Assembly: GCA_019973155.2 (NCBI GenBank)
Contig: BPQB01000018.1
Location: forward strand, 434,001 to 498,000
Source: Phanerochaete sordida
Taxonomy: Eukaryota; Basidiomycota; Agaricomycetes; Polyporales; Phanerochaetaceae
Length of the DNA stretch: 64,000 nt
Direction: 5' to 3'
Shown: positions 34,901 to 45,326 of the stretch, in pieces
Layout: the number at the start of each line of letters is the position of its first letter
Numbering within the stretch: the first letter of the stretch is position 1
Notes under the pieces: model-generated
The model's database searches: none
Told to the model about the DNA's origin: nothing
Seen by the model: the letters and a program-made list of their open reading frames with translations, nothing else
Made by a program: the position numbers and the translations under genes

Positions 34901-36926
34901 CTACAACATAGGTACGCCGATGCCTCTGCCTGCGGGGACATCGCCTATCGCAGTCAAACCAGACATGCCGGATGTCCGCCAGTTGTACAGGTAGTAGTTG
35001 AGCAGACCGTCTCCCGCACCGAACTGTTCGCGAGCCGTCAGCCATCCCGGACTCGTTCAAAGATTGCGGAGTACGCACCTTGAGGTCCTGCAGGAAGCAG
35101 ACATTGTCCATGAGCGTTAGTGCATTGAACACATCGAATTTGGCCTGGTCCGCAACAATCAACGCGTCGCCGACGAGCTCTTCCAGCCGCTTCTTGAGGC
35201 GGCCGTCCTCATCGGCACCCTCCTCGAGGCCAACGGTGGTAGCATAGAAGTAGAGGTATGCCGCATTCAGAACGTTGTACTTCGGGTGGTTCATGATCGT
35301 CGATGGTAGCGAGTAGAAAGAGAAGAAGTCCGTGATCTTGTGTGTCTCTGGGTTCTATGAAGAGCGCGATGAGCTGGGGCAGGATCTTCACCAGGAAGAT
35401 ATACGCACCTCGACCACATACGTCCAGACCACCTGGCCATCCCGCGGCTTCCGCCAGCTCTCCTTCTCGGAGGGCCCGACGCCACGCCCGCTGAGGAACT
35501 GGTGGCGGACCTCCTCCTCGGTGAGGACGAGGGCCATGGTGAAGCGGCGGTAGTACGCGCCGTAGAGCGCGGCGACCTCGGGGACGTCGCGCTCCTCCAT
35601 CTCGCGGAGGCCCTCGCGCTCGAGGCGCGGCCGCTCGGGCACCTTGTTCAGGCGCATCATGCGCGCGAGCGTCTGGTTCTGCGGGACGTGCGTGAAGCGC
35701 ACGTTGACGAGCTTCGGCACGTTCAGGCAGCGGTGGTAGTACTTGCACACGGACACGGGCGTCGGGAGCAGCGTCCCCGCGGTGTACAGCGCCTGGAACA
35801 CGCCCTTCAGGTTGCACTGCCGCGTCACCTCCTTGATGAGCACCGGCGTGAGGCGCTTCGAGCGCAGCTTCTTGTGCACACACAGGAAGTTGACTTCGCT
35901 CGCGTTGATGATGCTGCGGCCGGTGAGCAGATATATGCAGGGATGCCGACGTCGACTCACTTCTCGCGGACGCGGAGGGTAATTGGGACGGCGCAGATGA
36001 ACGCCACGAGTCTCTTGCTAGACGCCACGCGCACCGCGACGTGCCAGTCTTTGTGGTACCCAGGAGGCATCAGTGCCCTGTGACATAGAGTGAGCATATA
36101 TCCAGTGACTCGGGGATATAAAGCGTACCAGCGCAGGAATTCCGCAGAATACTGGAAACGGAATGACGCGTCGTCGTCTTCGACGTAGTGTCCAGAGAGA
36201 AGCTCATATAGCTCACGAAGCTGGGGGATTGACGTTTGTCAGCGCGGTCGTAGGGAACACTGTGTATGACAACGCACTTGCGCATCGTCTGTCGCATCCA
36301 CGGTGGACCACTCGAAGTCCTTGGGAAGCGCACTGGGCTCCTGCGGCAATTCTGACGGCGGCTTGGAAGGCTCGATGTAGCCATCGGTAGTGGGAGCATC
36401 TTCGCCTGGACACCACAGTCAGTCACGTAGCAAGCAGCATGCATGCAAGGGATAATCACCGAGCTGGGGGACAGGCTGCGTAGACCAGAACTAGCACGGC
36501 ACCGACATCAGCACCCATCCGCCGCCCCGGCCGCGCACCACACACCTTGTGCCCTCCGGTATCCTTCTTGTTCTTGCCAAACACGCCGCTCTTGCCCTGC
36601 ACGACGTCCCTGATCTTCATCTGCTCGAGCGCCGCGCGCACCGTCGCCTCGTCCGCCTCGGGCGCCTGGCCGGTCTCCTTCACCTTCTCGAGCACGACGT
36701 CGACGAGGGCGGCGGGCACGGCGTCCTTGCGCAGCGCGCCGAGGGCGCGCAGCGCGCGGTTGCGCTTCTTCTTCTGCTTTTTGCCCGCCGGCGCCGCCAT
36801 GCTCGCGGCCGCGGCGGGCCCGTCCTGCTCGTCCTCGGAGCCCTCTGAGCCCGAGCTGCTCTGCGCGGGGTCTTGCTCCTCGGGCGCGGGCTCGACGGCC
36901 CTCGCCTTGCCGTTGCTCGCCGACAT
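34901..36926 (-). CDS. NMT1: Glycylpeptide N-tetradecanoyltransferase (N-myristoyltransferase)
   Basis: Transfers myristate from myristoyl-CoA to N-terminal glycine of target proteins. The N-terminus at 36926 is acidic with a poly-Lys patch ([17 protein letters not shown]), which in this family promotes ribosome association. The catalytic core contains [55 protein letters not shown] and [21 protein letters not shown]. Further on are [20 protein letters not shown] and [14 protein letters not shown]. The protein ends GRGIGVPML; the C-terminal carboxylate of the final Leu acts as catalytic base, and here the chain ends normally at CTA 34901-34903. About seven introns. The length fits the family. 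Confidence 0.96.
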
Positions 36927-37191
36927 CGTGGGTGGGGGTGCTGGGTGCGCGGGGGCTGCTGGGAGGGGCAGGTGGCGGTACCCGTAAGAGGATCTACAGG
37001 CGCGTCATCAGCCCGGTATCGAAAACACAATCGCGCTAAATTGCGCCCGCCCTGGTCGCGCGCGACTACGACGACGACACGTATTTCCGAGAGATAATTT
37101 GATTCTAGGCGGTAGGATACAAGGACTCTAACAACAAGCAATACGTATCGATCACGTAGACGACGACTGCGGTACAACTGCGCGAACGAGT

Positions 37192-38657
37192 TTATGGACC
37201 TCTTCGTCGGCGCTTCACCCGTTCTGCCAGGGTGAAATATTCCACCTCAACTGCGCCCTCTGTCGCAGATAGACGTTCAAAGACAGCTGCAGTGACTGCA
37301 ACCGTTTCTTCCTGAACGGCTACCTTCTTCCCGCGTTTCCGTTTTGAAGGAGATGGTGATTGCATGGGGGTTGCAGGAAGTGAGCCTGTAGGTGTCGCCA
37401 CCGCAGTGGTCGAGTCAGACGGGACTGGAGAGTCCAGTCCGTACGACGCAAATGCCTTGAGATCGGACGTAAAAAGCACCTGCTTTAATTGTCAGTGATC
37501 ATGCAGAACTGCTGTGAAAGTCGAGACTCACCGATTGCGCCCAGCCGGCGTAGGTTCCCCAAACGTTGACAAGCTTGGTATTTACCATGTCGTAGAGCTG
37601 CGGGGTCATATTCGTCTTTGCCTTACTGCCAGCAACGCCATAGTATTTCTTTGCAATGTCGTGGACATGCGTATCCACGGGTACAACCTCGGGCTGAAAT
37701 AAGGTCAGGGATGGCGCCGCAAGTTTAAGCCTGCGACGTACCTTGTCCATGCTCATGAGCAAGACGCAATCCGCAACCTTGCGACCGACGCCCATGAGTT
37801 TGAGCAGCTCTATCCTGGCATCGGCTGTGGTCATAGCTCTGAGCTTAGATAGCCATTCCTCTGCTGGTTCTGGTCGCGTTCCTGCAACAGATGGTGAACC
37901 ATGCGCGTCGACTAGCATCTTCGCAGTCTTTTGAATAAAGTCTGCGCGGTATCCAAAACCCAGTTTACGCAAATTGGCTGCTACCTCCGGCGCAGATAGT
38001 ACAGATGGCGGAGGAAAAGGATGGTAGGCTTCGACGCCGAGCTCTCCTTCAGCTTCGTCAGGTGGGGGTAGCGAGAGCAAAGCCGGGGTATATTCAGTGC
38101 ACAGCGCCTTGACCATCTTGGAGATGCGCTTTATGTTGTTGTTGGAAGAGCAGATGAACCTATAGGCTGAAGTGAGCTCGCTATAGACACAGTACGAGTT
38201 GCTGCACATACGACAGAAGGCACTCAAAGGGATCCTGCCTGAGCAACCGTATGCCACTGAACCTGTGCCGAAGCTTTCGAAACACAGGGTCGCGGTCGCT
38301 CCACTCTTCGTAGAGTTGCAGAAGGTCGACGTCGAGCTGAAAGTAGTCACGTATCCAGGACAAGGTCTGTGCTTCTCGAGTGTCATCGTCCAGAGGTTTC
38401 AGCGATGTTGGGCAGACCGAACGGTAGTATAACGCGTCTGGAGTCTGACGCAGACATACGACGCGGTCTTTGAGACAAAACCGGTATTCATGCGAAGGGG
38501 TAGTCGCATCCGCGGCTGTGTCTGGTGCACATCGTGTAAGAGGAAAGATGGACCACCTGAATGACTGGCCACACTGCAGGACGGCGGCCAGGGACAGCTG
38601 AGCAAGCGGCAGCGGGAGCTTGCGGAAGCCTGCCGTGAGTGCCGCGGCGGCGGCCAT
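37192..38657 (-). CDS. OGG1: 8-oxoguanine DNA glycosylase/lyase OGG1
   Basis: A base-excision-repair enzyme that removes 8-oxoguanine opposite cytosine. The start is most likely Met at 38657 (MAAAAALTAGFRKLPL); an upstream in-frame Met at 38720 would add a 21-residue basic leader that could be a mitochondrial presequence. The N-terminal domain has LAAVLQCGQSFRW (the QSFRW block is diagnostic) and ends in RQDPFECL, followed after an intron by SSNNNIKRISKMV. The helix-hairpin-helix is LMGVGRKVADCVLLM with the catalytic Lys. VPVDTHVHDIAKKYYG carries the catalytic Asp. The tail has PSKRKRGKK, a nuclear-localisation-like signal. Six introns. All catalytic residues are intact. Confidence 0.94.
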
Positions 38658-39231
38658 CGTGCAAGCAAGAGAAGGAAGAGAACGGTGCGAGGGACGCAGA
38701 CGAGAAGCACGATCTGCCATTCGGACAAAGAGCACATGATCGGCACCGGTGATGGCGCATCAAAATAGCGGAGCGCCGGCGTAGGATTACCGTCTGAAAG
38801 TAAACTGGCAAGTCGGACAAGACGTCGCCATACGTTGATGCGTCTCCCTGCGCTGCCTGCAGATCCTCGAGAACGAGCTGTCTGGCGACATACGCCGCCC
38901 GGCACGCTTTCATGATCAGTAATGAGTGTTTTCGCCGCCAAGCGGCGGCGGCAACACCAATCTCATACACAGCATTTGGATGACATGGCTGAGGGTGTAG
39001 TCTACGCGCTCCTATAGCAACTCTGGGCCTAGGTTTTCGTAAGAAGACCTCCGCTGGTTGTTGCAGCGATTTGTAGCAATTCGACACTACCTTGCGCCAC
39101 TTACTTATCTTTACTTACGATAACTTACCGATCAGACGTGGATGTAAGAAAGCGGAGCTTATACCCCTTACTCACGGGCTTACGGTCATTATTTACTTAC
39201 CTCGATAAGCTATACCGGCCGGCATCTTCTT
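38658..39231. other. Region upstream of OGG1 with a TTAC-rich cluster before the NPR2 duplication
   Basis: About 570 bases. Short ORFs on the minus strand here are extensions of the OGG1 frame. From about 39105 to 39220 there is an unusual cluster of TTAC/TTACTTA motifs, AT-richer than its surroundings, ending immediately before the left edge of the duplicated NPR2 segment at 39232. No gene is seen. Confidence 0.5.
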
Positions 39232-39437
39232 CCGCAACACTGCTGGAGGCGCTTCCCAGCCATATGGATCCTCGTGAGTGCATCCAGCCAGCAAAAGCTG
39301 ATTGTTAAAATTAAGTCCTTCGCCGAGGCAAGTTGTTCATTTGTCCGCATCCCACCTCTCCTTACAACGCTCACGATGCCTCCTGCACCCACGTAGGTCA
39401 CCGTCCGGGTGCTCTGCCCGCGTCATACCCACTGAAC

Positions 39438-41513
39438 ATGGCCGAGTCCAGCCCATCCTTCTTGCCGCGCATAGAGTCCGTATTCTATGCGGTATTCGAC
39501 GAGCACCAGGGTCCGAAGATCGTCCATCAGGTACCTGAGGGTCTCATCGCCGGCCAGCACTCCAACTTTGCCAATGTCTTCTCCGTACCCGGCAGCCTCT
39601 TCACGACCTCGCCCACGAGCTCGACACCAGGCCCGTTCCCCTCGGAGCAGTCGATTGCACGGGTTGCCGCGTCCGTACTGTCTTCCCCGGTCCTGTCGCG
39701 TCTCGGCGAGCGGCCGCTCTTCCCGTCCCCGCAGAAGCGCGGGACCGCTGCCGGCCGCATCCTCTTCAACTTCGACGACGTGTCCAAGTACATCATCCCT
39801 CCGAGTGCGCTGTGCGGACGCCTCGTCAAGTTCGCGACGCGTAGCCACCGGATCATAGGGTTCCCCGTCGAACTCAAGGGCCGCTACCGGCGGAACTACT
39901 TCCGCTACAACCTCTGCTTCGTCTTCGACCGGAACGCGGACCTCAGCTGCTACGAGCCCGTCGTCCGCAAGGTCAGCCGCGTGCTGACGTCGTGCGAGGT
40001 GCGCGCGCCCGTCTCTGTGCCGCGCGCCGGCTGACGCTGCGCAGGAGGAGTCCGCCTTCCTGTCCGGCCCCAACAGCGCGCCCGCGATCCACGCGATCCT
40101 GGAGCAGCTCTACGAGGACCTGAACTCGTACTCGGAGACGTCCATCCAGATCGACGAGTTCAACTCCATCGATCTCAAGATCTTTCCGTTCTACCCGAAC
40201 CCGCCGCCGGTTAAGGACTGGCAGGTGCCCCTCGCCCTCATCAACATCACCCGGAGGATCGAGCCGAACTGGGACCTGACCGTGGCGAAGGTCGTGCAAT
40301 ATATAGACGGTGTGAACCATGTCGCCCGAATAGCGCGGCTCGCGGATTGCGACATCGATTTGTGCCGGCAGGCTATGGCCCACCTATTGTAGGTGCACGG
40401 CTCGCGCCACATTAACGCCGCGCGTCTCACGGCGTTCACCCACAGATACTACCAGGTCATCATGATGATTGACATCTTTCAGTATTTGAACATGTACACC
40501 CTGCGAAAAAGCGTGCAATGGCTGGCCGACGAGCCGCACGTCAGGGAAGAATGTGGACCTTACGCCACTAGGCCAGGTAATGTGCACTACGATCGTTATA
40601 TGCGCGCAGAGACTTATTTCTCGCCAGACCGCGACACCCCCGACTGGCCGAAGCTCCTGCACTTGTACTCGCGACTAAAGCCAGGGATAACAGTCTACGA
40701 ATGGATGGAAGAATATGGCGTGCAAGACCTCGGCATCGATGTCCGCCGCTTTACCAGCTTCGGAGTCGTCAAGGTAGGGTCCCCAGCTACGCTCCAACGA
40801 ACCGCGCGCTCAACCTCCCCCAGGGCTTCCTCCGCAGAGTGCACCGCTGGCCCGTGCTTCTGCGCCCCGCCGACGCCCCCGGCGCGCCGCTCGAGAAGAG
40901 CGGGCTCTCCGCGGACATGAGCCGCACGCCGACGCGCACAAAATCCGAGCAGCACACCAAGCACCCGCTGCACGCGCTCGAGCCCACCGCCGCGCCGCCC
41001 GAGCCGCAGAAGCGGCCGAGCCTCGCAGAGACAACGCTCGAGCAGCTGCGCGCGCGCGAGGCGCAGCGCCAGACGCTCCCGAGCCGGCGCACGCGCGCGC
41101 AGCGCTCGGACAGCATCGCGACGATCACCGTCGACCACTTCCGCCGGCACGGCGGCGCGGCGAACGGCGCGCAGATCACGCCGCCGTCGCCGCGCACGCT
41201 CGTGAAGCTCTCGCCGGACCTCCTCGGCGGCAGCAGCGAGCTCGTCGACAGCGAGCACTCGAGCGGCGGGCTCTCGGTCATGACCGTGTCGCGCCCGCGC
41301 CTCTCGCGCTCGCCGTCTGCGCCGCTCGCGCCGCTGCAGGCCCCGGGCCCGCCGTACCCGCCCGAGCTGCTCGCGCTGCTCGACGGCGAGCACCACACGG
41401 ACGAGCTGTGCACGCGCTTCGAGGTCGGGCTGCCGGTGCTCGAGGAGTGGCTGCGGATTGCGGGCGGTGGAGGCGACGAGGACTTCGGACAGGTCGCGAT
41501 AATATACAGGTGA
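39438..41513 (+). CDS. NPR2: GATOR1/SEACIT subunit NPR2, duplicate copy 1
   Basis: Nitrogen permease regulator 2, which with Npr3 and Iml1 restrains TORC1 when amino acids are scarce, at the vacuole surface. Exon 1 (39438 to about 39998) carries RIESVFYAVFDEHQGPKIVHQVPE, LCGRLVKFATRSHRIIGFPV and YRRNYFRYNLCFVFD, all diagnostic longin-domain blocks. Exon 2 runs from EESAFLSGP through LINITRRIEPNWDLTVAK straight into VVQYIDGVNHVARIARLADCDIDLCRQAMAHLL; the intron present here in copy 2 is absent. The next intron has donor GTAGGT at 40389 (copy 2 has GTATGT) and acceptor at 40443-40445, restoring LLYYQVIMMIDIFQ. A Ser/Arg-rich insert precedes the end at AIIYR. An in-frame TAG at 40390 lies inside this intron and is not a nonsense mutation. 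The copy looks intact. Confidence 0.9.
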
Positions 41514-41582
41514 TCGTGGACGAGGTGTATAGGGTATACCCGGGCTTCCATATACCGAGACGGGCCGTATGATACAGAGTGT

Positions 41583-41648
41583 CTACGCGAGAGTCCGGTT
41601 CGCGTTGACGTAGCCGGTGCCGTAGCAGGAGAACACAAGCTCTGTCGA
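41583..41648 (-). pseudogene. Orphaned 3' end of RCL1 carried with the duplication
   Basis: The 66 bases encoding the last 21 residues and stop of RCL1 (STELLFSCYGTGYVNANRTLA, with one substitution from the C at 41635) match 56485-56550. Similarity stops abruptly at 41648, and beyond it the sequence is unrelated. The fragment has no upstream exons here, so it is a dead tail. It shows that the intact NPR2-RCL1 arrangement at 54-58 kb is the donor. Confidence 0.85.
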
Positions 41649-42610
41649 GTCCCTGCGCGGACGTCCGGCCTGAACACGCGCCAGATATCCCGCGCGAAGA
41701 CGGTCGGCCTGCAGCGATGGGAATCAACGCGGGGCGTGTAGAGCGGAGGAGCACATACAGGAGATCCTTCGGAGCCTCGTCATAGCGGCCTTCGAGCATG
41801 CGTGCTCGATTGCGATTGCGGACGCGCGAACGCCGCACACGAGTCGATTCGCGCGCGCCGTTGTGTGCCATGCACATGTACTAGCTAGATTTTGTCTCGT
41901 TTAACAATTTAATTATTGAGACGCGTCGTAAGCGTTTGAGATCGCAGATGTCTGCATAGCAATGACAGCTACGTACGGGTCGACTAGTGGCTGGCGTAGA
42001 TGTCATCAAGTAAGTGTACTTGCTTCTACATACTAGTAGTGAGACCACGGTGCTGCCCCTTGAGTTGTCCGTCGGGACCTCAGCCGCTCATCAATAACGT
42101 CGTGCGTTTTCTCGAGCATTAACAACACTAGGGGTCGCTGAAATATTGTGTCTGCTGCTGACACTTTTAACCTTGGCACGACAGCCATACCCGAGGTCCC
42201 GAGCTGCACCTCATGAGCCATTCTGCACCACGAAGATCTGCTGCTGATTAATATGTATCGATTCAGCCAATCCCTGGGAGCTTGTACCGGGCCTCAGGCA
42301 TGCGCAGGATTGTGAAGGCTCAATATTAAATTTGTCGCAATGTCGAGCAGCGATAACAAGTACTGTACATAAAACTATGCACATACTTACAGCTTACGAG
42401 GCTACACTCTTTTCGATTAAGTGCAGTGTAAGGTTGCCAGCATTCGGCACCTTGCTATTGGCTAGGATTGCGTCCAACCTGCCTGTAGAAACCTGGATTC
42501 CTCGGCCAAGTCTCTACATGGAAGGCGAGGGGCAGAGGAACGGTCCCTGTTGAACCCCGACCTCGGATTTGGGCCTTCTCGGGGTGAGCTGAATGTTGGG
42601 AGCTTGAGAT
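41649..42610. other. Start of the gene-poor island, no gene recognised
   Basis: About 960 bases, AT-richer at 41880-42500 than the flanking genes. A 62-residue minus-strand open frame at 42033-42221 (MAHEVQLGTSGM...) has no recognised domain and is not called. No clear repeat. Confidence 0.4.
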
Positions 42611-42807
42611 CTAGGGCGGTCTGGCTTGCCAGCCGAGGACAGACGCGAGGCGGCTGCGGTCGAGCACGCTCTGGCTGAATATTCGATCCTGCGGAGCCTG
42701 GTCTTGCGCCGCTGTCATAACAGGGCCCGCCGATGGGCGATCGGGCATAGCGTTTGCGTCGTGAATATTCAGCGGTGTGGTCAGCACGGGGGCGAGTCGA
42801 CGTCCGG

Positions 42808-43024
42808 TCAATCGCAGCCAGATGGGCAAATATCCTGGCGCCAGAGATGAGCCCGAGGCAACAAATGCAGTGTGTGTGAGGTAACGTACCTGATCAGAGA
42901 CACGATTCTGGGGTGTCTCCGGTGACGATGGCCTTGACGGCGTCGCAGCAGCGAATACGAGGGCGGCGGCGGCAGCAGCATTGGTCGCGCACATCGTGCG
43001 TGGCGCGGCCAAGGTTGGCTCCAT
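42808..43024 (-). CDS. Possible small protein gene with TATA box (53 aa)
   Basis: A tentative gene. On the minus strand a TATAAAAGG box at 43132-43140 is followed about 108 bases later by ATG at 43022-43024. Exon 1 (43024-42890) encodes 45 residues with an Ala-rich hydrophobic run (MCATNAAAAAALVFAAATP) that could be a signal peptide if translation starts at the second Met. A canonical 55-base GTACGT...CAG intron leads to exon 2 (42834-42808), which ends DICPSGCD and TGA. Another acceptor could keep a longer frame open to 42611. Nothing identifies a function. It could equally be a chance arrangement in the island. Confidence 0.3.
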
Positions 43025-44549
43025 GGCAGAGTGCTGGTGAACGACGACGCAGGGAAGTGTACAGTGGAGCGGGTGAGAAGGCGGACGAGAAGGCGGGGTG
43101 AGAGGTCGACGCAGAGTCCTGCCAGTGGGCACCTTTTATACTGCCCTCTCGCGCTTCCTCGGATCCTCGCGCGCTCGGCGAGCGCGGCGCAGGTGACAGC
43201 CGTGCCGTCCGCTGTCGCTCCACTTTGCGCGAAGTCTTCTCGAAAATGTCTTGCGCGGACGTCTGAGTCGCTTCCGTGCATGTGCTACGCTGCGCGGAAG
43301 CGACGGACCAAGGCTGCGAACGCAAGCGTCAGCGCACGTCTCCCGAGATCAATTGTGGTTTGACACACCTGCCAATTAAACTTGCACACACGCAGTCGGG
43401 TGCCGCCAGCGCCCTGTGGTGGACACGTAAAGGGTTCGCGAATCGCGATGTCGCGAAGCGGTCGTCGTAGCATTTTCTCTGTCCTTGAAGCAGGCTCATC
43501 GACGTGCTTGCAGAGCCGCGTGACAAATGGTGTCAACTCCGGGGACGAGATTTGTCCGCAAATCGGCTCAGAGATCCACCCCTGGCATGGCGGGGACGTC
43601 GGAACTCAGTATACCCACGAGCTCGACAGCGACCAATCTGTCGCTTGTGTGGCGCACGCCATCGCTGCGCGATCTTCGCTGCTGCTGTCGCCGCTGTCGC
43701 GCAGAGTCGAACTGGCTCGACGCGTCCAGCCGCGCAGATAGCGGTGTCAAAAGACTGCGTGGTGGCGGTCAAAAAATATCGTGGCTGAACGCGAGAGAGC
43801 GTACCTTCAGCTCGCAGCCCAGCCTGCGCACCGCAAAATCGCGGCGACTGCAAATCTGAGGCGGTCGATCCTTCACAGCTGCTTGACACTGTTCGGGAGC
43901 GAAAGGTGGCGGATGCCAGCAGGCGCGTCGCAAAACCGACACATCGGAGCCCTCGAATCGTCGCCTGAAAAGTTGTTCGTGAGGCAAATCTTGTTGCGAT
44001 AGAGCGGTCGCTCACGTGCACGCTACGCCCGCAAGCACGCGCCCTGCCTCGCGTTCTGGACAAGAGAAATTCTGGTGTCAGGCGAAAGTTGCCTGGATAA
44101 GCGGACGATGTTCTCACGTACATAGTCCGCCCACGGCAACCCTGCCATGTCCACGCGGATGATCAGCGCGCGTGAGTGGGAAAATTAAATCCTTTGCAGA
44201 ATGACCATCTCAGCCTTCTCTGCCCTCACGCGGGCGCGAACAGCGGCGCAACACCAGTCGGGGCCACGCCCGATGTCGCCCTGGCTGAGAAAACGTAGCT
44301 CACTTACCTGTCCCCGTAGCTGAGCGTCGCACTCTGCCGGCTGTAGCCATTTAGAGTACGACTTGGCCGGCGCATTGGCTGTCGGCGGCTCTGTAGGTGG
44401 TCGAACGAGTCGGAGCCTGGGAGCCGCTCACACGAACGTCGCCGCACATCCTCTAAGATGTTCGAACGCGTGGATTCCTGCACGAGGAATGTGGGAGCCT
44501 GCACAACAAATGTAAGCCGACGCACCAGAATCGGCGGATCGTTCAGGTA
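43025..44549. other. Gene-poor island, no gene
   Basis: 1.5 kb with many short overlapping ORFs and no recognisable domain. The TATA box of the possible gene lies at 43132-43140. I could not relate the rest to any repeat in the window. Confidence 0.4.
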
Positions 44550-45326
44550 CGTACCACTGCGGGCAGGCCAGAATTTCCTAGCGCCGGAAATCTTCCCAAC
44601 CTGGCACCGGAATGGTGACATTTTTGGGCTGTATCCGGTGAGATTTCCATAGTGCAGAAAGTATACCTTCCGGGCCCATTTCGAAGCAATTTCTTGAGCA
44701 AGGAAATCTTTCCTACCCCGGAGCCATGAAATGAACTTGAAATGAGCCCGAAATGGCGCTGAAAGGTAAGATTTCCGAGCACCCGAAATCATAATCAACA
44801 TGCTTCATTTCCGTGCCATATCACCCTATCGGAAAGGTAGAGTATCGGCCGCATTGAAATGATAACTGTCGCCACTCGCAAAATCCTCCCAAAACCGCCT
44901 TGAAAGGTATCATTTTGTGCGAAAATGAAACATTTCGCGGCGCTAGAGAGGCATCGTTTCCGCATTCGAGGAAATCTGATGGAAATTGTGCCAGAATGTA
45001 ACGTTTCCGGGGCATTTCAAGTGCCAGGAAAGCTGACTCATCATTTCAGGCGTGTTTCTGTACACCACAAAGGAGCGAGAAACAATGAATTTCGGTGCCA
45101 TTTCCTGAACACTGCAACACTTCATTTCAGGACCATTTTTGAACGATTTCCTGACTTTGGAAATGATGACACTCCATTCAGAGGAAGTCTGCACGAAAGC
45201 TGCGAGAAAAGTGAAGTTTCATCAGCACGGAAATGTCACCGGATACAGCACGAAAATGTCACCATTCCGGTGCCAGGCCGGGAAGATTTCCGGTGCTAGG
45301 AAATTCTGGCCTGCCTGCAGTGTACG
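44550..45326. mobile_element. Inverted-repeat element (MITE or foldback candidate), 777 bases
   Basis: Two arms of about 99 bases are inverted copies of each other: 44550-44648 and 45229-45326. Reading inward both contain CAGGCCAGAATTTCCTAGC, CGGAAATCTTCCC, CCTGGCACCGGAATGGTGAC and CTGTATCCGGTGA with scattered differences. The interior is AT-richer than its surroundings and crowded with CATTTC and its complement GAAATG, more than fifteen times. There is no ORF of note. Size, long imperfect terminal inverted repeats and lack of coding capacity fit a non-autonomous DNA element. I could not identify a clear target-site duplication; CGTAC occurs near both outer ends. Confidence 0.6.

Larger units (their letters stand above)
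39232..41648 (+). repeat. Direct segmental duplication, copy 1 (NPR2 plus 3' end of RCL1)
   Basis: 2417 bases nearly identical to 54090-56550, in the same orientation. Similarity begins sharply at CCGCAACACTGCTGG, 206 bases before the NPR2 ATG in both copies. It ends sharply at AGCTCTGTCGA inside the RCL1 coding region. The 44-base length difference is accounted for by a 48-base intron missing here and small indels in the Ser/Pro-rich part. Confidence 0.95.

Noticed and set aside
36547..36987. Plus-strand Ala/Ser-rich frames opposite the first NMT exon
   Set aside because: They are the complement of the lysine- and acidic-rich N-terminus of N-myristoyltransferase.
40381..40400. Apparent nonsense codon (TAG) in NPR2 copy 1 where copy 2 has TAT
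   Set aside because: The codon lies in the donor of an intron (GTAGGT against GTATGT). Splicing to the CAG at 40443-40445 restores LLYYQVIMM, so the copy is not broken there.
40695..41677. Antisense Arg/Ala-rich frames opposite NPR2, present in both copies
   Set aside because: They mirror the codon bias of the NPR2 Ser/Pro-rich part and carry no domain; their conservation is due to the duplication.
42033..42221. 62-residue minus-strand frame beginning MAHEVQLGTSGM
   Set aside because: Looks protein-like for a moment but shows no known motif, no TATA box and no introns; too weak to call.
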